Source of the DNA: Cedecea colo
GTDB taxonomy: Bacteria > Pseudomonadota > Gammaproteobacteria > Enterobacterales > Enterobacteriaceae
Direction: 5' to 3'
DNA: 64,000 nt
NCBI RefSeq assembly: GCF_011808225.1
Contig: NZ_SOYS01000009.1
Location: 1 to 64,000, forward strand
Shown here: piece after piece, positions 21,601 to 31,257 of the stretch
Numbering within the stretch: position 1 is the first letter of the stretch
Layout: each line of letters opens with the position of its first letter
Position numbers and translations under genes: made by a program
Notes under the pieces: model-generated
What the model was told of the DNA's origin: nothing
The model's database searches: none
What the model saw: only the letters and a program-made list of their open reading frames with translations

Positions 21601-22461
21601 ATGTGGCAAGCCATCAGTCGTCTGTTAAGCGAGCAGTTGGGAGAGGCTGAAGTTGAACAACGCACCGAACTTCCCGGCGGGGAGATCCACGCGGCATGGC
21701 GGCTGCGTTACGCCGGTCACGAGATTTTTGTCAAAAGCGACGCTCGGGAGCTGCTGGCTGGTTTTACCGCAGAAGCCGATCAGCTTGAGCTTCTGGCGCG
21801 CAGCAATACCGTGCGGGTGCCAAAAGTTTGGGGAGTAGGCAGCGACCGGGATTACAGCTTCCTTTTGCTTGAATACCTGCCTGCTAAACCTCTTGATGCC
21901 CACAATGCTTTTCTGCTTGGGCAGCAGCTCGCGCGTCTGCATGAATGGAGCGATCAGCCCCAGTTTGGCCTCGATTTTGATAACGATCTTTCCACCACGC
22001 CTCAGCCCAACGCCTGGCAGCGTCGCTGGTCGACGTTTTTTGCCGAACAGCGCATCGGCTGGCAGCTGGAGATGGCGGCGGAAAAGGGAATTCATCTGGG
22101 CGATATCGACATGATTGTCGATTTTGTGCATCAGTTCCTTGCCTCGCATCAGCCGCAGGCTTCACTCCTGCACGGAGATTTATGGTCGGGAAACTGCGCG
22201 CTGGGACCGGACGGGCCGTTTATTTACGATCCCGCCTGCTACTGGGGCGACAGGGAGTGCGACCTGGCCATGCTGCCGTTGCATACGGACCAGCCCCCAC
22301 AAATTTACGATGGCTACCAGTCCGTTTCTCCACTACCCGCAGGCTTTCTGGATCGTCAGCCCATCTACCAACTCTATACGCTGTTAAACCGCGCCATTCT
22401 GTTCGGCGGCCAGCATCTGGTGACCGCGCAAAAAGCGCTGGAGCGTGTACTGGCTGCGTAA
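21601..22461 (+). CDS. yniA: Fructosamine/ketosamine kinase-like protein
   Basis: 286 residues, as E. coli YniA, of the fructosamine-3-kinase family that phosphorylates ketosamines formed by protein glycation. The aminoglycoside-kinase fold is shown by the catalytic loop HGDLWSGN at residues 191-198 and by the metal-binding IYDPACYWGDRECDLA shortly after. The ATG at 21601 begins the conserved MWQAISRLLSEQLGE; upstream in-frame codons are ignored. Confidence 0.93.
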   Translation: MWQAISRLLSEQLGEAEVEQRTELPGGEIHAAWRLRYAGHEIFVKSDARELLAGFTAEADQLELLARSNTVRVPKVWGVGSDRDYSFLLLEYLPAKPLDAHNAFLLGQQLARLHEWSDQPQFGLDFDNDLSTTPQPNAWQRRWSTFFAEQRIGWQLEMAAEKGIHLGDIDMIVDFVHQFLASHQPQASLLHGDLWSGNCALGPDGPFIYDPACYWGDRECDLAMLPLHTDQPPQIYDGYQSVSPLPAGFLDRQPIYQLYTLLNRAILFGGQHLVTAQKALERVLAA

Positions 22462-22477
22462 GTCGGGTGGATGGATT

Positions 22478-22503
22478 GCCACTCCCGGCCAGGAGTGGCT
22501 TTT
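22478..22503 (+). terminator. yniA terminator (also faces yniB)
   Basis: Stem GCCACTCC/GGAGTGGC with a six-base loop followed by TTTT, between the convergent genes yniA and yniB. Confidence 0.85.
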
Positions 22504-22505
22504 GG

Positions 22506-23042
22506 TCAGATAAAACCAAGCAGCGAGAAAAAGAAGTAACCTGCAATAATCACCACCACCGGCAGAATATAGAGCGGGAATATTTGTAGCAAAATCGTAT
22601 GGCGCGGCACCACAATTTTGCCGTCAAGCTGCGCTTTGGTTAGCCCTTCCGGCCCTTTCGCCTGTTCCAGAATCAGCTGATCCTCAACGCCTTCACGCAG
22701 AAATTTTGCCTGGCGGCTCATGCGCGCGCCCGAAGCCTGTAACGCGAGACCGACAAAAATCAGCGCATAGATTACCCAGAACAATACGTTTGGCTGCTGG
22801 TGAAAGTCCGGCTGCGGCGAGTTGTACCAGAAAAAATTAAGGAATGGCGTATTAAAACGCATCATCTCAATCATCACGTGCGAGAAATCCAGCATGACGG
22901 CATTGATGCCCGGCTGCTTCTCGCTGTGTTGATACATAAATTTCAGAATTGAAATTAACGTTGAAATCACGGCCGGGATGAAAATCACCCAGCCGACCAC
23001 GCGTTTAAGCACAGCGATGCGTCCAGCTTGTTGATACGTCAT
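22506..23042 (-). CDS. yniB: YniB family inner-membrane protein
   Basis: 178 residues with about three or four hydrophobic segments (near residues 12-32, 85-102 and 150-178). It matches E. coli YniB in place and size. Function is unknown. It is divergent from hxpB over 167 bases. Confidence 0.85.
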   Translation of the reverse strand: MTYQQAGRIAVLKRVVGWVIFIPAVISTLISILKFMYQHSEKQPGINAVMLDFSHVMIEMMRFNTPFLNFFWYNSPQPDFHQQPNVLFWVIYALIFVGLALQASGARMSRQAKFLREGVEDQLILEQAKGPEGLTKAQLDGKIVVPRHTILLQIFPLYILPVVVIIAGYFFFSLLGFI

Positions 23043-23209
23043 TCTTTCCCCTTGGTTAAGACGTAACTTACTCGCTCAAAGTCTACCTTGTCTCACCGTT
23101 TTTCGCCTGAGCTTTGCGGACGAAATTCATAAAAGCGGTGGCAACCGGCGGCTTTTCCCGCTATTCATAAGGGCGTCTCTTTAAATTGAATGCCGACAGG
23201 AGTCCTGAT

Positions 23210-23878
23210 ATGGCCGATACGCGCCAGGTTTTAGCTGCAATTTTTGATATGGACGGTTTACTGATTGATTCTGAACCGTTATGGGATGAAGCGGAGCTGG
23301 AGGTAATAGCCAGTATTGGTGTCGACATCACCCGCCGCAACGAGCTACCCGATACGCTCGGTCTGCGCATCGATCTGGTAGTTGACCTGTGGTTTGCCCA
23401 GCAGCCGTGGAACGGCCCAACGCGTGAAGAAGTCACCCAACGCATTATTACGCGTGCAATCAACCTGGTTGAAGAGCGCCGTCCGTTACTGCCGGGCGTA
23501 CGTGAAGCCATTGCGCTTTGTAAAGTTCAGGGGCTTAAAGTTGGTCTGGCGTCCGCCTCTCCTTTGCATATGCTTGAACGCGTGCTGGAAATGTTTGATT
23601 TGCGCGAACAGTTTGACGCCCTCGCCTCTGCGGAACAGCTGGCTTACAGCAAACCGCATCCACAGGTTTATCTGGATGCTGCCGCAAAGCTGGGCGTCGA
23701 TCCCCTGACGTGCGTCACGCTTGAAGACTCGGTCAACGGCATGATTGCCACTAAGGCCGCTCGTATGCGCTCTATTGTGGTGCCTGCTAAAGAAAACCGC
23801 AGCGATCCACGCTGGTGTCTGGCTAATGTGCAGCTTGATTCTTTGCTGGCGCTTTCAGCAAGCGACCTGGTCGGTTAA
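23210..23878 (+). CDS. hxpB: Hexitol/2-deoxyglucose 6-phosphate phosphatase
   Basis: HAD-superfamily phosphatase (YniC) of 222 residues that clears sugar phosphates such as 2-deoxyglucose 6-phosphate. Motif I IFDMDG has the nucleophile Asp13 and the acid/base Asp15. Motif II is ASASPLHM, and motif III/IV run through SKPHPQVYLD and TLEDSVNGM. The ATG at 23210 with upstream ACAGGAG is chosen; a TTG eight codons earlier is less likely. Confidence 0.94.
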   Translation: MADTRQVLAAIFDMDGLLIDSEPLWDEAELEVIASIGVDITRRNELPDTLGLRIDLVVDLWFAQQPWNGPTREEVTQRIITRAINLVEERRPLLPGVREAIALCKVQGLKVGLASASPLHMLERVLEMFDLREQFDALASAEQLAYSKPHPQVYLDAAAKLGVDPLTCVTLEDSVNGMIATKAARMRSIVVPAKENRSDPRWCLANVQLDSLLALSASDLVG

Positions 23879-23881
23879 TTT

Positions 23882-23906
23882 AAAGGGCGGGCCGCTCCGC
23901 CCTTTT
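23882..23906 (+). terminator. hxpB terminator
   Basis: Stem AAAGGGCGG/CCGCCCTTT with a six-base loop and a run of four T, three bases after the hxpB stop. Confidence 0.85.
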
Positions 23907-23928
23907 ACTAAACTTCAGTCACATATTA

Positions 23929-23945
23929 TTGAAACACCATTTCAA
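23929..23945. promoter_or_regulatory. KdgR-like operator upstream of the kduD paralogue
   Basis: Perfect 6-base arms TTGAAA and TTTCAA surround CACCA, in A+T-rich flanks. The layout TGAAAC-N-TTTCA resembles operators of KdgR, the repressor of pectin and ketodeoxygluconate genes. It lies 80 bases before the kduD-like start. Operator identity is inferred from this motif and from the gene's family. Confidence 0.5.
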
Positions 23946-24024
23946 ATAAATTTGTAATTCTTCTAGCCCCTACCTATCCTAAGGGGACACGCGCTACGGC
24001 GCTCTCAAAGTCCACGGGGTAGCT

Positions 24025-24786
24025 ATGATTCTCGACGCTTTTAATGTGCAGGGCAAAGTTGCGCTGGTCACCGGCTGTAACACGGGACTTGGTCAGGGGA
24101 TGACCCTCGGCCTTGCCGAGGCCGGTTGCGATATTATCGGCGTAAGCCGCAAATTTCCTCACGACACCGCTGAAAAAGTTCAGGCGCTTGGCCGCCGTTT
24201 CACCGCCATTCAGGCAGATCTGAGCCAGCCCGACGTTATTCCCGGCCTCGTCGCAGAAGCCGTAGCGCGCATGGGAAAAATCGATATCCTGGTGAACAAC
24301 GCCGGGACTATTCGCCGTGAAGATGCCCTTGAGTTCAGCGAAAAGAACTGGGATGAGGTGATGAATTTGAACATCAAGTCCCTCTTCTTCCTGTCACAGG
24401 CCGTGGCAAAACAGTTTATTAAACAAGGCAGCGGCGGCAAGATCATTAACATTGCATCAATGCTCTCATTCCAGGGCGGGATCCGCGTCCCGTCATATAC
24501 CGCATCGAAAAGCGCGGTGTTGGGCGTCACGCGTCTGCTTGCTAACGAATGGGCGCAGTACAACATTAACGTTAATGCTATTGCACCGGGATATATGGCA
24601 ACCGATAACACCAAGCAGCTGCGCGATGACGAAGCGCGGAGCAAGGAAATACTCGACCGCATCCCCGCAGGCCGCTGGGGGAAACCAGAGGATCTTCAGG
24701 GGACGGCAGTATTTCTGGCGTCGAGCGCCTCCGATTATATTAACGGTTATACGATTGCCGTTGATGGTGGATGGCTCGCGCGCTAA
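24025..24786 (+). CDS. kduD: 2-dehydro-3-deoxy-D-gluconate 5-dehydrogenase, KduD-like
   Basis: Classical short-chain dehydrogenase of 253 residues, the KduD length. The NAD-binding motif TGCNTGLGQG is at residues 16-25, NNAG at 91-94, and the catalytic Ser145, Tyr158, Lys162 are present. It matches E. coli KduD closely through REDALEFSEKNWDEVMNLN, IINIASMLSFQGGIRVP and the end YTIAVDGGWLAR. KduD interconverts 2,5-diketo-3-deoxygluconate and 2-keto-3-deoxygluconate in hexuronate and pectin breakdown. It stands alone between hxpB and ydjM, absent there in E. coli, without kduI. It could be a second copy or a relative with another substrate. Confidence 0.85.
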   Translation: MILDAFNVQGKVALVTGCNTGLGQGMTLGLAEAGCDIIGVSRKFPHDTAEKVQALGRRFTAIQADLSQPDVIPGLVAEAVARMGKIDILVNNAGTIRREDALEFSEKNWDEVMNLNIKSLFFLSQAVAKQFIKQGSGGKIINIASMLSFQGGIRVPSYTASKSAVLGVTRLLANEWAQYNINVNAIAPGYMATDNTKQLRDDEARSKEILDRIPAGRWGKPEDLQGTAVFLASSASDYINGYTIAVDGGWLAR

Positions 24787-24847
24787 AGGATATCGCCGTC
24801 GCGCTTCCCTGACGGTGATAAAATGTTACAGCGTCACCTCTTCCGTC

Positions 24848-24885
24848 TACTGTATAAAATCCCTATACTGGATGAATCGACAGTT
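24848..24885. promoter_or_regulatory. Two overlapping LexA-type boxes before ydjM
   Basis: The box at 24866-24885 has CTGG-N8-ACAG (TACTGGATGAATCGACAGTT), one base off the LexA core CTGT-N8-ACAG. A poorer one at 24848-24867 begins TACTGTATAAAA. E. coli ydjM is an SOS gene with two LexA sites, so the arrangement fits. Confidence 0.65.
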
Positions 24886-24902
24886 TTCATCCGGGTAGTA
24901 TC

Positions 24903-25493
24903 ATGACGGCGGAAGGCCATCTGCTTTTTTCTATAGCCTGTGCAGTATTTGCTAAAAACGCCGAACTCACTCCTGTACTGGCGCAAGGTGACTGGTGGCA
25001 TATTGTGCCGTCTGCCATTTTGACCTGTCTGCTGCCGGATATCGATCATCCGAAGTCGTTTCTGGGCCAGCGCCTGCCTTGGTTGTCTAAACCCATTGCC
25101 CGCGCCTGCGGCCACCGGGGTTTTACCCATAGCCTGCTCGCCGTGTTTGCCGGCCTTGCCCTTTTTTATCTTAAGGTGCCGGAAAGCTGGGTCATTCCCG
25201 CAGATGCGTTGCAGGGCATGGTGCTGGGCTACCTGAGCCATATTCTCGCCGATATGCTAACGCCTGCGGGCGTGCCGCTGCTGTGGCCCTGCCGCTGGCG
25301 CTTTCGCTTCCCTATTGTCAGGCCACAAAAAGGCAACCAGCTGGAAAGGTTTCTGTGCATGGCGCTGTTCGGTTTAGCGGTATGGATGCCGCAGAGTTTG
25401 CCCGAAAATAGCGCAGTGCGCTGGTCGTCGCAGATGATAAATTCTTTGCAAACCTCCTTTAATAGCTTTTTAAATCACCACCTGGAACAATAA
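24903..25493 (+). CDS. ydjM: SOS-induced inner-membrane protein, DUF457 hydrolase family
   Basis: 196 residues, nearly identical to E. coli YdjM (MTAEGHLLFSIACAVFAKNA). The LexA/YdjM-related metal-dependent hydrolase family has conserved histidines and aspartates, seen here in DIDHPKS, HRGFTHSL and LSHILADMLTPAG. Several membrane segments are predicted. Its role in the SOS response is unknown. LexA-type boxes precede it. Confidence 0.92.
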   Translation: MTAEGHLLFSIACAVFAKNAELTPVLAQGDWWHIVPSAILTCLLPDIDHPKSFLGQRLPWLSKPIARACGHRGFTHSLLAVFAGLALFYLKVPESWVIPADALQGMVLGYLSHILADMLTPAGVPLLWPCRWRFRFPIVRPQKGNQLERFLCMALFGLAVWMPQSLPENSAVRWSSQMINSLQTSFNSFLNHHLEQ

Positions 25494-25624
25494 CCAAGCG
25501 GCTTAGTTAATTTCGTAATAAACAATTCCTTTTGGATATAAGTGAGCGGCGTCTCATCTGGTAGGCTTTGCAGCATAAAGGTGGGCTTAGACCATCTGCT
25601 TACAAAAAATCAGGAGATACGGGG

Positions 25625-27016
25625 ATGAATTTTCCACTTATAGCGAACGTTATTGTGTTCGTTATTCTGTTGCTGTTGCTGGCGCAAACCCGCCACAAAC
25701 AGTGGAGTCTGGCGAAGAAAGTGCTGCTCGGCCTTGCGGTCGGCGTGGTATTTGGTATCGCCCTGCACACAATCTATGGCGCGGACAGCCAGACCCTGAA
25801 AGATTCGATTCAGTGGATTAACGTGGTCGGTAACGGCTATGTGCAACTGCTACAGATGATCGTCATGCCGCTAGTGTTTGTTTCCATTCTTAGCGCCGTG
25901 GCAAAACTGCATAATGCCTCTTCGCTGGGTAAAATCAGCTTCCTGACCATTGGCACACTGCTGTTCACCACGCTGGTTGCGGCGCTGGTCGGTGTGCTGG
26001 TCACCAACCTGTTCGGTTTAACCGCCGAAGGGCTGGTACAAGGCACGGCGGAAACCGCACGCCTGAGCGCCATTGAAACTAATTACGCAGGCAAAGTTGC
26101 GGACCTGTCCGTACCACAGCTTATCCTTTCCTTCGTACCGAAAAACCCCTTTGCCGACCTGACTGGCGCAAATCCAACGTCAATCATCAGCGTGGTTATC
26201 TTCGCCGCCTTCCTGGGCGTTGCTGCATTGAAGCTGTTGAAGGACGATGCGCCTAAAGGCGAGCGCGTGCTGGTTGCTATCGATACGCTGCAAAGCTGGG
26301 TAATGAAGCTGGTTCGTCTGGTTATGCAACTGACGCCTTACGGCGTGCTGGCGCTGATGACCAAGGTTGTGGCTGGCTCCAACCTGCAGGATATCATTAA
26401 ACTGGGCAGCTTCGTGGTCGCCTCTTATCTGGGTCTGGCCATCATGTTTGGCGTTCACGCCCTGCTGCTTGCCGTTAACGGCGTAAGCCCGTTGAAATAC
26501 TTCCGCAAGGTATGGCCGGTGCTGACTTTTGCTTTCACCAGCCGTTCCAGCGCTGCAAGTATTCCACTGAATGTTGAAGCGCAAACTCGTCGTCTGGGCG
26601 TGCCGGAATCTATCGCAAGCTTTGCCGCCTCTTTCGGCGCCACTATCGGTCAGAACGGCTGTGCGGGTCTCTATCCTGCGATGCTGGCGGTAATGGTTGC
26701 CCCAACGGTTGGCATTAATCCGCTTGATCCGCTGTGGATTGCCACGCTGGTTGGTATCGTCACCGTCAGTTCCGCCGGCGTTGCCGGTGTAGGCGGTGGA
26801 GCAACCTTTGCCGCGCTGATTGTGCTGCCAGCCATGGGCCTGCCGGTTACCCTGGTTGCCCTGCTGATTTCGGTTGAACCACTGATTGATATGGGCCGTA
26901 CCGCGCTGAACGTAAGCGGCTCTATGACTGCAGGGACTATCACCAGCCAGTTAATGAAACAGACCGATAAAGATATCCTGAACAGCGAAGAAGAGACCGA
27001 GCTTGCTCACCGCTAA
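25625..27016 (+). CDS. tcyP: L-cystine:sodium/proton symporter TcyP
   Basis: Dicarboxylate/amino-acid:cation symporter (SDF) family member of 463 residues, identical in length to E. coli YdjN. It is the high-affinity-independent, single-component L-cystine importer of the inner membrane. About eight transmembrane helices plus re-entrant loops are seen, with the serine-rich hairpin [14 protein letters not shown] near residue 302 and the second hairpin [14 protein letters not shown] near residue 385. The ATG at 25625 with GGAGATACGGGG upstream is chosen over an upstream in-frame start. A chain of hairpins follows the gene. Confidence 0.95.
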   Translation: MNFPLIANVIVFVILLLLLAQTRHKQWSLAKKVLLGLAVGVVFGIALHTIYGADSQTLKDSIQWINVVGNGYVQLLQMIVMPLVFVSILSAVAKLHNASSLGKISFLTIGTLLFTTLVAALVGVLVTNLFGLTAEGLVQGTAETARLSAIETNYAGKVADLSVPQLILSFVPKNPFADLTGANPTSIISVVIFAAFLGVAALKLLKDDAPKGERVLVAIDTLQSWVMKLVRLVMQLTPYGVLALMTKVVAGSNLQDIIKLGSFVVASYLGLAIMFGVHALLLAVNGVSPLKYFRKVWPVLTFAFTSRSSAASIPLNVEAQTRRLGVPESIASFAASFGATIGQNGCAGLYPAMLAVMVAPTVGINPLDPLWIATLVGIVTVSSAGVAGVGGGATFAALIVLPAMGLPVTLVALLISVEPLIDMGRTALNVSGSMTAGTITSQLMKQTDKDILNSEEETELAHR

Positions 27017-27072
27017 CGATCGCTGTGGCCCGGCCTGATAGGTTGACACTATTCAGGACGGGTCAAAGGTGA

Positions 27073-27264
27073 AAGGCCGCACGTTCTGCGGCCTTCAGGT
27101 TGCTGACAAAGAAGGAAAAAGCGTGTTTTTTCCTTCTTTGTGGTTATTTGCCGAAAATCAATCAATTGATTTTGCTGTTAATTTTAGGGTGACATCTTTC
27201 AGAACTTCATAAGCTATGAGGTTTGTCATCAGTCTCAAGGCCGCACATTCTGCGGCCTTTTTTT
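27073..27264. other. Tandem hairpins between tcyP and cedA, possible small RNA
   Basis: Four perfect hairpins lie in 190 bases. A: AAGGCCGCA/TGCGGCCTT at 27073-27095. B: a 15-base purine arm 27106-27120 pairing with 27127-27141, loop GCGTGT. C: AAAATCAA/TTGATTTT at 27154-27173. D: the same 9-base stem as A at 27237-27259, followed by seven T on the plus strand. D is a good plus-strand terminator and touches the cedA stop codon. A and D are near-duplicates that differ by one loop base pair of letters. The segment may be the tcyP 3' end or an independent transcript; no clear -10 box was found. Confidence 0.55.
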
Positions 27265-27511
27265 ATATCTCAATTTCCTGACGAACCTGCGTCGCCCAGC
27301 GCTGCGCGGCCTCCGGCAGCGTGAAAGGTGGAGACTGGCGGAACGCGTCTCCGACCAGCACAAAAGCCACATATTTATTTCGCAGCAACCAGACATCACT
27401 GAACCCTTCTACCCGCCAGGCATGCGAAGGCGGCGCGGGTTCAACGCGCGGTTGATAGGTTATGACGGGGCGTGTATTGGGCTGGCGCAGTGGTTTCATA
27501 GGCAATGGCAT
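27263..27511 (-). CDS. cedA: Cell division activator CedA
   Basis: 82-residue DNA-binding protein that promotes division after DnaA-driven over-replication in E. coli and binds RNA polymerase. The core RVEPAPPSHAW, WLLRNKYVAFVLVG and AAQRWATQVRQE matches E. coli CedA. The start could be the ATG used here (MPLPMKPLRQP) or the internal one four codons later. Its stop overlaps the T run of the terminator facing it. It is divergent from katE. Confidence 0.9.
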   Translation of the reverse strand: MPLPMKPLRQPNTRPVITYQPRVEPAPPSHAWRVEGFSDVWLLRNKYVAFVLVGDAFRQSPPFTLPEAAQRWATQVRQEIEI

Positions 27512-27669
27512 TCGAAGAAAGATAAGTGAACAACACTGCTATGATAGCGGATCGCTTAACGCTCGTCGCCTGCAGAAACGGCAGAGTTATCACGTTGTTC
27601 TATAGTTAGAGGGGTTTTATTCATATAACGACCTGGTTAAACGGCCGTGAAAACAGGAGATGAGTTCAA

Positions 27670-29928
27670 ATGTCGACGCATGATAAACAACCGCTTAGTC
27701 ACAGCGCACCGATTCACGATGCCAGTGAATCCAAACCTGGCATGGATTCACTGGCCCCGGAAGATGGCTCTCACCGTCCGGCCCAGGAGCCCACGCCACC
27801 GGGAGCACAGCCTACCGCAGCAGGCAGCTTTAAAAGCCCGGACACCTCGAATGAAAAGCTGAAATCTCTCGACGGTCATCGTAAAGACGGTGAAAATTTC
27901 CCCCTGACCACCAACCAGGGCGTGCGCATTGCCGACGATCAAAACTCCCTGCGTGCCGGTACCCGTGGGCCGACGCTGCTGGAAGATTTTATCCTGCGGG
28001 AAAAAATCACCCATTTTGACCATGAGCGTATCCCCGAGCGTATCGTTCATGCCCGCGGCTCTGCTGCGCACGGCTTCTTCCAGCCTTACAAAAATTTATC
28101 AGATATAACTAAAGCAGATTTCCTCTCCGACCCGGACAAAATCACGCCTGTTTTTGTGCGTTTCTCAACGGTTCAGGGCGGCGCAGGTTCGGCTGATACG
28201 GTGCGCGACATCCGTGGTTTCGCCACTAAGTTTTACACCGAAGAAGGCATTTTCGATTTAGTCGGCAACAATACGCCAATTTTTTTCATTCAGGATGCGC
28301 ATAAATTTCCCGACTTCGTTCACGCCGTGAAACCAGAGCCGCACTGGGCCATTCCTCAAGGGCAAAGCGCGCACGATACCTTATGGGATTACGTCTCGCT
28401 GCAGCCTGAAACTTTGCATAACATCATGTGGGCAATGTCCGATCGCGGCATCCCCCGCAGCTATCGCACCATGGAAGGCTTTGGCATTCATACCTTCCGT
28501 ATGATTAACGCCGAGGGAAAAGCTACTTTTGTCCGTTTCCACTGGAAACCTGTAGCCGGTAAAGCTTCGCTGCTGTGGGATGAGTCACAAAAACTCACCG
28601 GACGTGACCCGGACTTCCATCGTCGCGACCTGTGGGAATCCATTGAAGCCGGTGATTTTCCGGAATACGAACTGGGCTTGCAATTGATCCCGGAAGAGGA
28701 CGAATTCAAATATGATTTTGACCTTCTCGACCCAACGAAACTGATCCCTGAGGAGCTGGTTCCGGTACAGCTGGTCGGTAAAATGACCCTTAACCGTAAC
28801 CCGGATAGCTTCTTTGCCGAGAATGAACAGGCCGCATTCCACCCGGGCCACATCGTCCCCGGCGTGGATTTCAGTAACGATCCGCTGTTGCAGGGGCGTC
28901 TGTTCTCCTATACGGATACGCAAATCAGCCGCCTGGGCGGGCCAAACTTCCATGAAATTCCAATTAATCGCCCGGTTTGTCCTTACCATAACTTCCAGCG
29001 CGACGGCATGCATCGCATGGATATTGACAGCAACCCGGCTAACTATGAACCAAACTCCATCAACGACAACTGGCCGCGCGAAACGCCGCCGGGGCCAAAA
29101 CGGGGCGGCTTCGAAAGCTATCAGGGGCGTGTTGAAGGTCATAAAATCCGTGAGCGCAGCCCTTCGTTTGGGGAATATTATTCCCAGCCGCGCCTGTTCT
29201 GGCAGAGCCAGACGCCGGTGGAACAGCAGCACATTATCGGGGCATTCAGCTTTGAGCTTTCCAAAGTGGTTCGCCCTTACATTCGCGAACGCGTGGTGGA
29301 TCATCTCACCCATATTGATATTTCGCTGGCTCAACCGGTTGCGGAAAACCTCGGCATTGAACTGTCCGATGAACAAATGCATGTCGCGCCGCCAAAAGAC
29401 GTTAACGGGCTGAAAAAAGATGCCAGCCTGAGCCTGTATGCCGTGCCAACCGGGAACGTCAAAGGCCGCGTAGTGGCCATTTTGCTGAGTGAAAATGCCA
29501 GGGCAGCGGATATATTAGCCATCGTGCAGGGGCTCAAAGCGCAGGGCGTTCACGCCAAACTGCTCTTCTCAAGGATGGGGCAAATCACGGCCGATGACGG
29601 TTCAATTGTGCCGGTCGCCGCCACGTTCGCCGGTTCGCCGTCTGTGAGCGTGGATGCGGTAATCGTGCCCGGCGGTAACTTAGGCTCTATTCTGGATAAT
29701 GGCGATGCGGCTTATTATCTGCTGGAAGCCTATAAGCACCTGAAGGTAATCGGTCTGGCCGGTGATGCCCGCAAGTTTAAAGCAAAATTAGGTATCGACG
29801 ATCAGGGAGAAGAAGGCGTGGTGGAAGCCGATGATATGACGGGTAATTTTATGAGTGAATTCCTGAAATTACTTGCGGCACATCGCGTCTGGTCGCGGAG
29901 TAATAAAGTCGCACATATTCCAGCCTAA
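27670..29928 (+). CDS. katE: Catalase HPII
   Basis: Large-subunit monofunctional heme catalase, 752 residues, stationary-phase (RpoS) enzyme in E. coli. A disordered N-terminal arm (1-75) precedes the barrel core with the distal-pocket His127 in [15 protein letters not shown]. The heme tyrosine lies in RLFSYTDTQ. The C-terminal flavodoxin/DJ-1-like domain (about 600-752) is intact with [12 protein letters not shown]. It is divergent from cedA; the RpoS promoter should lie in 27512-27669 but was not resolved. Confidence 0.97.
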   Translation: MSTHDKQPLSHSAPIHDASESKPGMDSLAPEDGSHRPAQEPTPPGAQPTAAGSFKSPDTSNEKLKSLDGHRKDGENFPLTTNQGVRIADDQNSLRAGTRGPTLLEDFILREKITHFDHERIPERIVHARGSAAHGFFQPYKNLSDITKADFLSDPDKITPVFVRFSTVQGGAGSADTVRDIRGFATKFYTEEGIFDLVGNNTPIFFIQDAHKFPDFVHAVKPEPHWAIPQGQSAHDTLWDYVSLQPETLHNIMWAMSDRGIPRSYRTMEGFGIHTFRMINAEGKATFVRFHWKPVAGKASLLWDESQKLTGRDPDFHRRDLWESIEAGDFPEYELGLQLIPEEDEFKYDFDLLDPTKLIPEELVPVQLVGKMTLNRNPDSFFAENEQAAFHPGHIVPGVDFSNDPLLQGRLFSYTDTQISRLGGPNFHEIPINRPVCPYHNFQRDGMHRMDIDSNPANYEPNSINDNWPRETPPGPKRGGFESYQGRVEGHKIRERSPSFGEYYSQPRLFWQSQTPVEQQHIIGAFSFELSKVVRPYIRERVVDHLTHIDISLAQPVAENLGIELSDEQMHVAPPKDVNGLKKDASLSLYAVPTGNVKGRVVAILLSENARAADILAIVQGLKAQGVHAKLLFSRMGQITADDGSIVPVAATFAGSPSVSVDAVIVPGGNLGSILDNGDAAYYLLEAYKHLKVIGLAGDARKFKAKLGIDDQGEEGVVEADDMTGNFMSEFLKLLAAHRVWSRSNKVAHIPA

Positions 29929-30000
29929 AAAAACGGGCCATAACCCGCTGGCTCTGGCCAGTTTTCTCAGCGTTGAATTTTTATTTTGGCCGTCAGAAAT

Positions 30001-30045
30001 AAAAAAAGCCCGGGCACGATAATAATCGTTCTCGGGCTTTTTTAT
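30001..30045. terminator. Bidirectional terminator between katE and the csp gene
   Basis: A long imperfect stem (GCCCG... ACGAT / ATCGT ...CGGGC) flanked by seven A on the left and seven T on the right. It suits both katE and the convergent cold-shock gene. Confidence 0.85.
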
Positions 30046-30120
30046 TACTGCACGTTAGCTGCTCCGGGTTAACCCATCTTCGCTATCGTAACGCACAGGC
30101 AACGTATTAGTTAGCTGTAA

Positions 30121-30333
30121 TTACAGCGCAACCACGTTTGCAGCAGCAGGACCTTTAGCACCATTTTCAACGGTGAATTTTACCTTCTGGCCTTCTTCGA
30201 GCGTTTTGAAGCTGTCGCTCTGAATAGCGGAGAAGTGTACGAACACGTCTTTGCTGCCGTCGTCAGGGCTGATAAAACCGAAGCCTTTATCAGCGTTAAA
30301 CCATTTTACTAAACCAGTCAGTTGGGTAGACAT
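30121..30333 (-). CDS. CspA-family cold-shock protein
   Basis: 70-residue OB-fold RNA/DNA chaperone. RNP-1 motif [11 protein letters not shown] and RNP-2 motif DVFVHFSAI are intact. It is closest to the CspA/CspB/CspG/CspI subgroup ([15 protein letters not shown]), not CspC/E. E. coli has no csp gene between katE and osmE, so the paralogue cannot be named. A long leader is possible in 30334-30600, as in cspA; I found no clear cold box there. The Shine-Dalgarno is GAGGAAG. Confidence 0.93.
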   Translation of the reverse strand: MSTQLTGLVKWFNADKGFGFISPDDGSKDVFVHFSAIQSDSFKTLEEGQKVKFTVENGAKGPAAANVVAL

Positions 30334-30605
30334 AGATACTTCCTCAAAAAATTTTCATCGCTACGTTGTAGCACCATGGTCTGCGTTTCAGAATAACTTA
30401 TGGGCTTTAGGAGGAGACTCACGGAGAAGAGGTATCTGAGGATAACGCTTGAACTGAGAACTGCTTTACTAAAATGCTTTACATAAGGTCTGATGAACAA
30501 ACCGAGGACGCTATTAACGCACGACGCTATTTTTTAAGCAAGCTTAATTTCGCGCCAATCCGCACAAATACATTTCTTTACTCTCAGTGCTTAAATAACG
30601 AAGCG

Positions 30606-30634
30606 AAAAAACCGCCTGCCGGCAGGCGGTTTTT
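30606..30634 (-). terminator. osmE terminator
   Basis: Stem AAACCGCCTG/CAGGCGGTTT with loop CCGG and A/T runs on both sides, 10 bases after the osmE stop on the minus strand. The remaining 270 bases up to the csp start probably hold the csp promoter and leader. Confidence 0.85.
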
Positions 30635-30644
30635 AAAAATTGAA

Positions 30645-30986
30645 TTATTTATTAGTAGCCTGCGGATCGGTATCATATTCCGCACAGCTCTGATAACCGG
30701 AATTCATTACGTGGCCGGTTTCGTCAAGGGCTACGAAATAGGTTTCGGTTTTACCGTCACGCTGGCCCAGAATATAGGTCTGGCAAGTACCACGAGCGTG
30801 GATCATTGTCACTTCTGAGGAAGGTTTACCCGCTACCTGCTGCACCTGTTCACGGCTCATGCCTTTTTTCACATCTTTTACAACCGGCGTGGTTACCTGA
30901 TCTTTAGTACGATCGTAAGCGGTACAACCCGCCAGCATAGTCATCACAGCCGCTGCACTTAAAATTCCTGCTAAAGTCTTGTTCAT
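30645..30986 (-). CDS. osmE: Osmotically inducible lipoprotein OsmE
   Basis: 113 residues. The signal ends in lipobox LAGC (Cys20), so this is a lipoprotein. The SmpA/OmlA (BamE-like) domain follows, with [20 protein letters not shown]. In E. coli it is induced by osmotic stress and RpoS; its role is unknown. Divergent from nadE, as in E. coli. Confidence 0.95.
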   Translation of the reverse strand: MNKTLAGILSAAAVMTMLAGCTAYDRTKDQVTTPVVKDVKKGMSREQVQQVAGKPSSEVTMIHARGTCQTYILGQRDGKTETYFVALDETGHVMNSGYQSCAEYDTDPQATNK

Positions 30987-31257
30987 ATTATATCCTCGTT
31001 TTATCGCTATATTGCTAACGCGTGTAAGGTAAGCCTGGAATATAAAAGAACATTTATCAACTTGTTAGCTAAAATGAATAGAAATTAGGACAATTGGCTA
31101 TAGCTGCGCTAACGGCGCTTTATCGCTCTGTATCAGGCTGACTGAGCAGCTATCCTGAGCCAGGAGTCTTGTCGTTTTAGCCACAAAGGGGTAGTTTTAA
31201 CAGATCTGTTTTTTTGCTGCCTGCACGTTGCAGGTGCACCGCAACCGGAGGGGTTAA

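Noticed and set aside
30334-30600. cspA-type cold box in the leader of the csp gene
   Set aside because: I looked for a TGACGTACAGA-like element on the minus strand and found none.
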